DNA of 64,000 nucleotides from an uncultured Alphaproteobacteria bacterium (lineage in GTDB: Bacteria > Pseudomonadota > Alphaproteobacteria > CAAGCB01 > CAG-977). Location of the stretch: contig CAKQWA010000005.1 of assembly GCA_934277945.1 (NCBI GenBank), forward strand, positions 1-64,000, given 5' to 3'. Below, piece after piece: positions 16,060-26,100 of the stretch (position 1 is its first letter; every line of letters starts with the position of its first letter). The notes beneath the pieces were generated by a model that was given only the letters and a program-made list of their open reading frames with translations, was not told the DNA's origin and made no database searches. A program made the position numbers and the translations under genes.

Positions 16060-16482
16060 CTACTCCTTTTGCATAAACAGTTTCATTTCTTCGATGCGGC
16101 GGCGGAGCAACCCCGCCGAGCCGCGCCCGTTCACAAAGCACCACCGGGGGAATTGACCGGCGGCGGCGACGTAATCGCCTTGAAAAAGCAATCGCCGCAT
16201 TTGCGAATTTTCAAATTGCCCGCGCCCGATGTTGAAGACGAGCGAGCACAGCGCGTCATGCTGATTTTCCGTCAGAAGCAACCCTTTCAGGCTTTTTTCC
16301 GCTTCTTTCAAATCTGAAATCAGGAAGTTTTCCGCGGCTTCGGGCGTGATGACTCCCGTTTTTTTGCCCGCCGACAAAACGTGACCGTAGCCGACCGTGC
16401 ATTTGCCTGCCGGACATACATACGGCACGCAGGACAACCCCTCAAAATTTTTGACGAATTCAAGCAATCCTTTGGAAATCAT
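16060..16482 (-). CDS. Endolysin, GH24 lysozyme
   Basis: 140-residue muramidase of the phage lysozyme family, cutting the MurNAc-GlcNAc bond of peptidoglycan. The catalytic motif is seen as E14 in NFEGL, C23 (where T4 lysozyme has Asp20) and T29 in CTVGYGH; the YxCPAGxxTxGYGH pattern is that of P21/RrrD-type enzymes. Also ALCSLVFNIGRGQF. There is no signal peptide or SAR anchor, so release should depend on the holin. GGAGG precedes the ATG. Confidence 0.92.
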   Translation of the reverse strand: MISKGLLEFVKNFEGLSCVPYVCPAGKCTVGYGHVLSAGKKTGVITPEAAENFLISDLKEAEKSLKGLLLTENQHDALCSLVFNIGRGQFENSQMRRLLFQGDYVAAAGQFPRWCFVNGRGSAGLLRRRIEEMKLFMQKE

Positions 16483-16484
16483 GC

Positions 16485-16706
16485 TTACCTCCGCCGCGGA
16501 CGACCGAACTCGTCCAGTCTGTGAGTATTAGATTTGCTCCGTTGCTCAATTTCCGCGACGCGTTCCTGCAAGTGATTGTACTTTTCTTGACGTTCGCGCA
16601 GGTCATCAACCTTTGTTTCAAGCACCGACAAACGCTTGTCCAAACGCATCACGAAAAACACAAACCCGCCGAACCACGCCAGCGATTGCACGACAATGTC
16701 AGTCAT
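16485..16706 (-). CDS. Small membrane protein with coiled coil (lysis region)
   Basis: 73 residues: N-terminal membrane segment (VVQSLAWFGGFVFFVMRL) and a heptad-rich coil (LSVLETKVDDLRERQ to RVAEIEQR). The start overlaps the stop of the upstream gene by eight bases. It could be a second holin-like or spanin-like component; hemolysin XhlA has the reverse order (coil then membrane). Function unproven. Confidence 0.55.
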   Translation of the reverse strand: MTDIVVQSLAWFGGFVFFVMRLDKRLSVLETKVDDLRERQEKYNHLQERVAEIEQRSKSNTHRLDEFGRPRRR

Positions 16707-17199
16707 CGCCGTCCCCCGCTGTTTCTTCGGGTGCTTCCTCCGGCGCGTCGGCGTCAGATTCCACGCTTTCCGCCGCAGATTCCGCGCTTTCTTCCGCAAT
16801 GATATACGGCAGAGCCTCTCGGATTTCGTCCTTTTTTGCAAGCCAAGCGGCTTTGGCGGCGGCGGTGCGCTCGTCTTCGACGCCGTACCGTGCAAAAGCC
16901 TCGTCATAGTCCATTTTTAAGGTATCCGCTTCGGCGACGAAACGGGCTTCCCGCGCCGCGCGGACGGCTTCGTTTTTTTCAGCATCAGTTAACGCGACGG
17001 CGTATTGCTCGACGCGATCCACGGCGTCGCGGTATTTCACGCGCGGCTTGTCGGCGGACGCTTCCTCGACCACGACAAGCGGCTTATAGCCGTCGGCGCT
17101 CATCAAAGCGGCGGACAGGTTGTAGTTAGACACCGCCCCCTTGTTTGTCGGCGCGACGTCAACGCGTTCGTCCGAAATGAATTTTACCCAAGTTTCCAT
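16699..17199 (-). CDS. Phage protein of unknown function, acidic C-terminus (possible fibre chaperone)
   Basis: 166 residues. The middle (AVDRVEQYAVALTDAEKNEA, then AREARFVAEADTLKMDYDEA) has the Ala/Glu-rich helical look of fibre assembly chaperones; the last 35 residues are almost all Ala, Glu, Asp and Ser. It follows the glycine-rich tail protein and precedes the lysis genes. No firm family. Confidence 0.5.
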   Translation of the reverse strand: METWVKFISDERVDVAPTNKGAVSNYNLSAALMSADGYKPLVVVEEASADKPRVKYRDAVDRVEQYAVALTDAEKNEAVRAAREARFVAEADTLKMDYDEAFARYGVEDERTAAAKAAWLAKKDEIREALPYIIAEESAESAAESVESDADAPEEAPEETAGDGDD

Positions 17200-17212
17200 G
17201 ATTTCCCCCTTG

Positions 17213-17851
17213 TTATACCTGTTTAATGAAAAACGATCCCGCGGCGGGAGCGATGACGGACGTGCCGCCCCGTGCAGTCAGAGTGACTTTGCCTGACCCA
17301 CCGTGAACGTTGACATTGACGTCGATGAGTGTGCCGTCGGAAAAGACGTTCGGCTGTCCGTATTTCGTAACGCCGTCACAGTAGGATTGAACCGTGCCGG
17401 TCGTGCCGTTGATAAGGCTTCCGGCTGGGCAGTCCGAGCGGGTTGTCGACGCCGTTCCGCCTGCGCCTCCCGTCCCGCCGCCTTTCGCCCCGTAGCCGCC
17501 TTTGCCCCCCGTGAGCAATATGTATGTCCCGTCCGCAAACGTGATTTTTGTGTCGCCGCCCGCCGCACCGGTCGGGTAGCCGCCGAAAAGATGCGTGCCG
17601 CCCGCGCCGACAACAACCGTCAGCGTGCCGCGCGGCATTACCAACTCGCCGCGAAAACCCGCCCCGCTGCCGCCCATGCCGATGCCGCTGTGTGAGTTCG
17701 TCGTCGATGGATGATGTCCGCACCCGCCGCCGCCCGCCGATGCGGTGATATGCACGCGCATACGTTGCGGGATGTATACCGTATACGTTCCCGCGCTGAT
17801 CGTTTGAAACGATGTCAGACGCAGGTTTGCAAGGAATTTTCTTGTTTGCAT
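17213..17851 (-). CDS. Glycine-rich tail adhesin
   Basis: 212 residues. After a short N-terminal strand region (TSFQTISAGTYTVYIPQ), the centre is packed with glycine runs (ASAGGGGCGHH, GMGGSGAGFRGE, TGGKGGYGAKGGG). Such sequences in phage tails form polyglycine-II sandwiches or glycine-rich receptor-binding tips. It lies four bases after the long tail fibre gene, so it probably caps that fibre and helps choose the host surface glycan. Confidence 0.65.
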   Translation of the reverse strand: MQTRKFLANLRLTSFQTISAGTYTVYIPQRMRVHITASAGGGGCGHHPSTTNSHSGIGMGGSGAGFRGELVMPRGTLTVVVGAGGTHLFGGYPTGAAGGDTKITFADGTYILLTGGKGGYGAKGGGTGGAGGTASTTRSDCPAGSLINGTTGTVQSYCDGVTKYGQPNVFSDGTLIDVNVNVHGGSGKVTLTARGGTSVIAPAAGSFFIKQV

Positions 17852-17855
17852 GGAA

Positions 17856-20108
17856 TTATCCCCCCAAATAAATGACGCCGACCCACCACCACGCGTTTCC
17901 CTGCTGCGTGTAGATCACCTCATAACTGCCAGCCTTGGACACGTCCGGCGCGACGCCGTTGACGTAATGCGTCGTGCCCCAGTTAATAGTCTGCGCCGTT
18001 TCCATCGACAGCATTAGGCGGATTTGATGGCACGTGTCGTTTGTCGTTACAGCCGGCAAGACATAAGTGACAGCACCCGTCACCATGTGCCTGTACACTT
18101 TGTCGGCAAGCAAATTCACCGTGCCGGAAGTCGCCGAATTCGTCAGGAAATTCGCTGACAAATCCTGCTTTTTGGCGATGTCGGCTTTCATGGACGTCGC
18201 TTCGGTCATCCACTCCGACCAATCAAGTGCGGAACGCATTACCGATCCCGTGGACAGCACGACTAATTCATTCGAGCCGTCGGCGGCTGTCGGAACTTTG
18301 AATTGCGTATCCGACACACCGAATTTTTCACAAACGCCCGCCGCTTCGATTTCCGCCGCGTATTCGGCAAAAGTGCACGTTTGCAGGCGCGGGATCGTTA
18401 CTTCGGCGACGCACGGATAACTGACAACGCCGTTTGTCGTGATCGTCAAAGAAGCCAGATCAATCGTCACGCCGTTTGTCGTCGGTACGGTGCCGCCGAT
18501 GACTGACGTGCCGCTGCGCGTATAGATGCGTTTGACGTCACGGCTGATAGAATTAGGGTCGGTCACGACGGTTTCTTGTCCGCTTTTTTTGACGTGAAAT
18601 TCGACGTCGGTATTATTCGCCGCCAGTTTGACCGCGATTTCATACGTTCCGTCGTACAGCGTCGGGCTGGGGAGAAATTCCGACAGCGCGACCGTTGCGG
18701 AAGCGTTTGCAAAAGAGGGTGTTTTGGACGGCGCGAAAGTCGCCAGATACGGATTGCCGTCGTCGTCTTTGACAAGCGCTAGGTACGGACCGCGCGACGA
18801 CCAGTTTGAACGGCACGTGCCTGCAAAAAGAATGTACGGCATCGTACTGTCCGCCACGCCGCTGATCGTCACTTTGACGCCGACCGTCGCCGTCGTCAAA
18901 CTGACGGCGGTTTTAAATTCTATGACATCCGCTGTATTCCCCGCCGCGATTTCGCATATGCCCGTCATCGTATCAAGCGCCGACGGATAGTTGTTTAGGC
19001 ATTCCGTCGTAAAGTGCGTCTGCCCCGACAAAACTTTCAGATAATTATCGTAAAAGTCCTTAAACACACCGTTTGCCGCATACACAGACCCGTCTTTTTT
19101 CACACATCCGGCGGGCAGATAATAATTCGCTTCGACTGGGATGCGCACGGTTTCGCCGGGGCGGGCAAACGTTGATACGCTTTTGCTCCATTCTTTCGCC
19201 GACCGCACGCCGCCCAGCGCGGCGACTTCGGCATCCGTTCCCTCTGCATACACGCGCGCGGACTCCGCCCGCGCCGCCGCCAAAGCCGCTTGGTTCGGAG
19301 CATCTTTGATCGCGCCCATTTCCAGAGCCGCCAAAGTAACGTCGGCGACATTGTCGGCAACCGTCTGCACCGCCGTCAGTTTGGCATACACCGCCAAAAG
19401 TTCGCTCAACTTTGCGTGCAAAGTTACAAGGTCGGTTAATTTTTCGTGCAGCGCTAACAATTCTTCATCCATCCCTGCCACATCATTAATCGCCGTAATG
19501 TTCGCGGCATTCGTCTTCAACGCCAGAATGTTGGTGTTCAATGTGTTCAGCACGCCCGTAATTGCTGCCAATGCGTCAATAGCTGTTTTGTCATTTGAAA
19601 CGGCGTCGATATTGGCAATATCGGCGGCAACCGTTTGCAATTCGCCGATGTGCAAATAAAGCACATTGATTTTTTCGATAACTACATTCGGGTCTGTCGT
19701 CGATTCGACGCCTTCTTTAACACAGCGGTCAACGATTTCGCGCAACTGAATTAACTCCAATGTCAAACGGTTCATGGCTTTTTCAATCAACTGGGCGGGC
19801 ATTCGCGAAAAATCCGACAAACTCGTTTCCTGCTCAAACGCCAAATCGTACACGATGACAATGCGCCGGTTTGCCGGCAAAGGTTGTGCCAGCGTCAAAG
19901 TTCCCGCCGGCTCGCCCTCATTTGTCAGCGTGTAATCGGTCTCATACGTCAAAACCGTCGGATTTCCGCCGTCCAAATCCGATGTGGACACGCGCAATCC
20001 TGCCGTGCCGTCGCTGTTGTTGTAAAAAAGAAACGGGATTACAAATTCCTTTGTCGCCCCGTCGCCGTAGTATGCCGCTCTTCCTTGCGTGGTAGCCGGT
20101 ACAGTCAT
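17856..20108 (-). CDS. Long tail fibre protein
   Basis: 750 residues. Residues 1-125 (YYGDGATKEFVIPFLFYN, YDLAFEQETSLSDFSRMPAQ) match the T7-type fibre N-terminal domain that binds the tail. Residues about 125-290 are alternating Leu/Ala/Thr repeats suggesting a trimeric coiled shaft. The remainder is beta-rich with three probable domains, and the C-terminus (ALDWSEWMTEATSMKADIAK; AWWWVGVIYLGG) ends in aromatic strands typical of receptor-binding tips. It directly follows the giant virion gene, as T7 gene 17 follows gene 16. Confidence 0.85.
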   Translation of the reverse strand: MTVPATTQGRAAYYGDGATKEFVIPFLFYNNSDGTAGLRVSTSDLDGGNPTVLTYETDYTLTNEGEPAGTLTLAQPLPANRRIVIVYDLAFEQETSLSDFSRMPAQLIEKAMNRLTLELIQLREIVDRCVKEGVESTTDPNVVIEKINVLYLHIGELQTVAADIANIDAVSNDKTAIDALAAITGVLNTLNTNILALKTNAANITAINDVAGMDEELLALHEKLTDLVTLHAKLSELLAVYAKLTAVQTVADNVADVTLAALEMGAIKDAPNQAALAAARAESARVYAEGTDAEVAALGGVRSAKEWSKSVSTFARPGETVRIPVEANYYLPAGCVKKDGSVYAANGVFKDFYDNYLKVLSGQTHFTTECLNNYPSALDTMTGICEIAAGNTADVIEFKTAVSLTTATVGVKVTISGVADSTMPYILFAGTCRSNWSSRGPYLALVKDDDGNPYLATFAPSKTPSFANASATVALSEFLPSPTLYDGTYEIAVKLAANNTDVEFHVKKSGQETVVTDPNSISRDVKRIYTRSGTSVIGGTVPTTNGVTIDLASLTITTNGVVSYPCVAEVTIPRLQTCTFAEYAAEIEAAGVCEKFGVSDTQFKVPTAADGSNELVVLSTGSVMRSALDWSEWMTEATSMKADIAKKQDLSANFLTNSATSGTVNLLADKVYRHMVTGAVTYVLPAVTTNDTCHQIRLMLSMETAQTINWGTTHYVNGVAPDVSKAGSYEVIYTQQGNAWWWVGVIYLGG

Positions 20109-20121
20109 GTTTCATTTCTCC

Positions 20122-23100
20122 TTACTGTTTAAATTCACGCCCTTTGTAAAGTCCGTAAAGAACTTCCAGCCAACTTTGACTTCCAATGTTGCCCATTCCT
20201 TTATCGACCAGATAGCCGATGCTGTCGCCGAATTGCCCTCCGACCGGCAAATGCGGAACGACGGACGAAAACGCTTTTAAGACGGCTTTCGTTCTTTTGC
20301 CCGCGTCTTTGTCGGAATCCAGCGCACCCGCAATGCCGTTTTTGACGTTATCCAACAGGCGCATAGTCGGCGACGCTCCTTTTGACGAATACCCGCTGAA
20401 TAAATCACGAGCGACTGGGACGGTTGACAACTGATAGCCCCAAATTCGCATTAAAAGCCAATGTAGCCAACTTTCGTCCTCATCGGGTAAATCGCAGCCG
20501 ATTATGCTGTTCAAAACCGTTGAAATCGCGTACATCGTCAAAAAACGCGCCAAGACGTTCATAAGCAACGCTTTGTCCCGTGTTCTGACGGCGTCCGCCG
20601 CGTCGTGTGCGAAAGCGAAGGACATTTGGTAAAGCCCTGAAAAAAACGAATAAAACGTCGTCAAAGCCTTGTATGCTTCTCCTTTGCGTTGAATGGGCGC
20701 GGCGTCCTTGTAATTCCCCGCGCCCTGTGAAGTCGTCATCACTTTGTCTGCGAAATAAACTGCGTCGTCGCCGGACATTTTCATATCCAACGCCTGATGA
20801 TAAGCACCGATCCACAGCGCCGTCGCCGTCCAATAATCCAGCATTCCCATTGCCTTGTATCCGACGGCTTCGGCTTCCGCCAGCATACCGTTTTCGCCGC
20901 GCAATTCTTTCAGACGCATTCCGGTCGAAAAATCAATAGAGCCTTGACGCGCACGAAGTTCCGCGCTCATTGCGAAAGCGCGTTCGCGTTCCGTCTTGTC
21001 CAAAACTTTTTTCGCACCGACTGCCGCCCAATAAGCGCCGGTTTTCGTCCCGTGCATTTTGATGTGTTCTTCCTGCATTTTGGCGACGCCGTTCAAAAAA
21101 CCGACAGGCTGCGTCAAAATCGTAGAAATGCGGTAGCATAACCCGATCATCGTCGTTTGCTGACGGGTGAAGCGGAAAAGGCGTTCCCAGCCGTCAATGT
21201 CTTTCGCTTCCCGATACGCCTTGTTGCCCAATCCGCGCAACAATTCCAAAATCACGGCATGGTATTCTTCGCCCATATTGTCGGTGAAGGCTTCAATCAT
21301 TCGCGGGTCGTTGAACGTCGCCCACAAATCGCGCAAGGTGCGGCGGTAGGCAACATCGTGGATTGTGGTCGCCAGATGATTGGCGATAACCGTAAAGTCG
21401 AATTTCAATCCCCCTTTTTTATTGACGCTTTCCATGCGGGATTTCGTATAGCCTTTGTTGGTGAACGGTCGTGCCGCTCCCGCTTCCAGCAGCGCGTTGG
21501 TGACGCTTTCCTGTTTTTTGCTTTTGCTGACGGAATCGCTTGCATACGCCAGCGGGTAATAACCGCCCTTGTATTCCTTTCCGTGTGCCGTGAACGGTGC
21601 TGCGACGACTTTCTCAACGTCCAGTCCGCTCATGTTTTTGTGATGTTCAGCCAGCATCGGAAACATACCGTCCAACAAATCCCAAACGCTTTGAATGAAA
21701 TCCCATTCTTCCGTCGTCAGCGTGTCCTTGACGTAGTCCAGCATTTCGTTTGTAAAATTGTTGCACGTTTGGCTTTTCAAACGGTCAAGATTTTCAACCG
21801 CGCCCATGTTCAGCCCGATGCAAATCAGTTCTTCGCGCGTAAAATCGTTCAGTCTGTTGAACACCGCGCCCGACCCGGCGACTTCTTTTCTGAACGCCTT
21901 GCGGCTTTCTTTCGGCAGTTTGTTTTTCACCAAATCGCCGAATTTCAGAATATAGCGTTCGCGCAGTTCGTTTTCGACGTGTTCCGCTTGGCTCAGCGGT
22001 CGGTTCAGATAGGTGTGAAAAGCGCCGTTAGTGTTGCCGTTGTCCAGACGGTCGCACAAACCGTTCATCGTCGTCAGGCTTCCGTCAAGGCTTCGCAACA
22101 GGCGTCCGGCTTCGTAGGACAGTTTTTTGTTTTGCGGATGCGGATTCTTTTTGATAAGACGCTGTTTTCCGACTTCCGCAACCATCTCGCCGATAGCGGC
22201 GTCGCGCTCAATCCGTTTGCCTTCGATTTCAAGGGCTTTGACTTCTCGCCCGTTGTGAACGATCGACTTCACCGTGTCCGCCAGTGTGAAAAAATCGCTG
22301 ACCGACAAAGCGGAATATTTCGCGCCGTAGATGTTCAACAACAGACTTTCGGGCAGCGGAATTTCTTCCCCTCTCGCATTTGCGTCGCGTATCCAGTCGG
22401 CAAGTCCGATGTTGTGTTCGTCTTCGATAATCGCCGTCTCTCTTGCTTTGCCTGCAAGAAAGCGGATAACGCGCTCCTGTTCGGCTTTGCCGGAAGCCCG
22501 TGCCAAGCCGTAGCGGATCAGCAAAGCGCGCGCGGCGTCCTGATGGCTTTGTTCGACATCGTTGTTCGTCAGCTGATTGCCGATTTGCCGCAGACGCTTT
22601 TCCGTGCTTTCGTACCGCTTTTGCACGTCGCGGGCTTCTTTGTACAGGTAGAAGTTTTTGATTTGCTCGATTTTTGCTTTGACCGCTTCGTCGTTTTTGC
22701 CCATGGCGACGCGTCGCAGCACCGCTTCGCCGGCGCGTTGCGCGTCCTTGAAAAAACTTTCTGGGTTCAGTCTGCCGACAATCATCTTGCCGATTTGTTC
22801 CGTCGCGTCGAAACGCAACACTTCCGACAGGCTTGTTTCGTTGAATTTCGCCGCCAGTTTTCCGCGCAACTCCTCGATAGGCTTGCCTTCCGAATACTCT
22901 TTCATCAGCATCATCATATCGGCTTTCGTATCGCGCCCGCCGGTCGCTTTGTTCTGCAAAACGGACAGTTCCAACAGCAAAAATCCCAAAGTTTTGTCCG
23001 TCACCATCGCGTCGCGGGCTTCGTTTTCCAATTCGGCGACGCTTTTTTGCTTTCCGGCGGTGCGGTCAACTTCCGCCGACACCGTTTCTTCAAAGCGTTT

Positions 23101-26100
23101 GACAAATTCGGGGATATGCGCCACCGCGCTTTTTGCCGTTTGTTCGTCAATGCCGACGGCTTGGGCAAACTCGGACAGGGACAAACCGTCCGCCGTGAAC
23201 AAAGGCGTTCCGTTTTTACGGCGGGGAGCGTTTGCTCCGTCTCCGAATATCTCTGCGCGTGCGTCGTTGTTCAGGGCGATTTGAATGTCGGCATCTCCGA
23301 TTTTTCCGTACACCAATGCGGAAACGGCTAAAAAGCGTTTGTCGCTCTGCATTTGAATTAACAGTCTGCGTCGGACTTCACGTTCGCGCCGCGCCCGTTC
23401 CTTTTCGTTTTCTTCGTACAGCACGGCGGCTTTCGCTTTGGCGTAATCGTCGGAACTGTCCGCAAAAACGTCGCGGAACATATCCATCAGCGCGTTTTTG
23501 TCGCCTTCGCCGATTTCCGCGTAATCATCCAACGCGGACGTAAAGACGGATTCACGGGCGAATTGTTCAATCTCCGCATCGGTCGCAAACAGTCGGCTGA
23601 ATACCGTCCGCACTTCGTCCGAAATATCGACGTTCAGTTCATCGGCGTTTTTATAAACGGATTTCAACCACCGCTTGAACGCTTGGAAAATGCGCCCCAA
23701 ACGCGCAACGGGCGGTTTTTGCGCCGTCATGAAATACTTTTCCATCGCACGCGCGAAACATTCTTGCTTGGCGACTTCTTCGGCGTGCGCCGCCGTCGTC
23801 AATCCGTCTGCTTCAACCGTGCCGTTTTTCAAAACAAGGGCAATCGTGCCGTCGTTTTGATTGCGAATGTCGTACTGCTTGTGCGCCTGCGACGACAGCC
23901 ACGCTTCAACCGTCGCCGCATCGGACTTTAACGCCGCCGACGCGCTGTCCAATCCGGCGAAGTATCGCAGCATGGTCAGCCAATAATGACCGCTTTCGTG
24001 GATCAAAGTTGAAAAATCCGCTCCCGAAAACAGCGTAATGGCGTTTCGGGCGGGGTCGTACATACCGCGCGGAGCATATTGTTCGCCGACGGTTTGGAAA
24101 TAATCTGCGGACGGATTGAATTTTGCGATTTCTTTTGCTATAATCAGTTTTGAACTCGTTGGCGTGCCGTTAATAGCGGTCTTGAACACGTCGGCGAGTT
24201 TTTCGCTTAATCCGACTTCATGCAGATAAAATCCCGTTCTGTTCTTGCTTTTTTGCAAAACGGCTTCGCAGACATATTTTTCCCCGTTGATTGTAACGGG
24301 GGCGGCGATAACTGTTCTGTCAAAACCGCTTTGCTCGAAATTCCGTTCTTCAAGAGCGACGACACCGTTTTTGATGACTTCGGGGACGGCGGCGAACGCG
24401 GCGGCTTTCAAACGTCCCATTCCATGCGCAACGCTGTCTTTGACGGCACGCTTGTCCATCAACACTTTGCCGATGCCGTCGCGATTTACGAAACCGCCAT
24501 ACTCTTTGGCAAAAAATTCAGTGACCTTGTCAGTTAAAGGAACGTCGTCCTTTTGGAATTCCGCTCCGGTCAATTCTTTTACGGGTTTTTCCGTAAAGAC
24601 GAAATCAACGGCGTTTTTCAAATTTTCGGGCAGGGCGGCGTAAATTTTGCTGTCATCTATTTCCTTGATGCCTGTTTGATAGAACTTTTGAATGACTTTC
24701 ACGTCTTTGTCGTTGAAAATGACAAAGCATCGTCCATCAGCCAATCCCTCGTAAGTAATTCCTTTAACGCCATATTTTGCCAACAGTTCGGACGCCGCTT
24801 TTTGCGTTCCGTCAAGGCTTGACATAATATCGCTGTATAAAGCCGCTCCCGTCGGATTTCCGTTAACATAAGCGATTTTCATTTCTTCGGTTAAATCTTT
24901 GCCCATATCTCTGAACAATTTCCGCAACGCCTTTTTGACAAAAGCCGACTGCTTGCTGAACGGTTTTTGCTCGTCGAGTAAATACGGGTTTTCGGGAATA
25001 TCGACCTCGTGGACTTGTCCAGCGGTATCGCGGGCATCTGTAATTCTTCCGCTTTTTATGATTTCAGCTGCTTCGACAAGTCGCGCCACAACGCGTTCAA
25101 AGTCGGCAACATCGTTTTTGTCTCCGTTCTTCTTTGCTTCAATCAGCCGTTTTACGTTTGTCTTTCGTAAAGAACCCAGATATTCGGCGGCTTCCTTGTC
25201 CGTTCTGAACCATTTGCTGTAAATAGCGATTCCTTCCGCGCTGTCGTTGTCAATCAGCTCGCCGTCAATATAAATCGACGACGCTTTTCTCTGAACGATT
25301 TTATCGTCGAAAGCGATTTGTCCCGTTACAAACGAACGCCTGTATTGTTCAGCCACGTCTTTGTTCAACGCGTAGTACAGTCCCCAGCCATGCGCTTGAT
25401 TGCCTTCGCCGCTTCCGATGGCTTCAATGCTGGGTTGGTCGTAATCGACGCGCGAACCGGCGTAGGCGGACTGATAATAAATATTCTGCGTTTCTTTGCT
25501 AAAAGAACCGATATTTTCAACGGATTTTATCTGTTCAGGCTCAAAGACAACATACGTTCCGCGTGTTCCAAAAATGCCGTCGCTTCCTTCTTTTAAGTCT
25601 AAGTCACTCCAAGACGGATTGCTTATTTTTAAATAAACGGGCATTATTTTTTTGCCGTAATTCTGCGCTGTATAGTAATCTTTTGTGAAATAAAAGCCTT
25701 TTCCATAGTAAAGTTTCTTATGGTTCTTGCTTATTTTTTCTTCATCAAACGCGTCGAATGTTTTTTTTGTTCCGTGATAAACAATAAGCGGTCTTCCTTG
25801 CTCATCGACAACCTTACTGTCGCCGAACCATTCATAAAACGCCCGCAAGCCTTCTTCTGTTTTGGCGATACGTTGACCATCGCTGTTATGCGTTTTTCGC
25901 AATTCGCCGTTGATTTCTATCTCATCATCGGTAAATGTATTGACAAAATCAATCAGATCACCGATATTTATATCAGAACCGCCGGAAGTTTTGGATTCGT
26001 CCATTACGAAATTGCCTAAGGCATTTACGGCGGTCTTTTTTTTGCCTACGCTCAGAGCATAAGCCGCTAAATCTTTTCCCCCATTTTTCTCAATTTCAAT

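Noticed and set aside
13831..20108. Diversity-generating retroelement, suggested by the Bbp19-like gene shared with Bordetella phage BPP-1
   Set aside because: No reverse transcriptase gene and no template/variable repeat pair seen near the fibre genes.
21157..23331. A 724-codon open frame on the plus strand
   Set aside because: It is antisense to the giant virion gene, Phe/Arg-rich, lacks motifs and a ribosome site; typical shadow of a GC-biased long gene. The same holds for 28324-29685.
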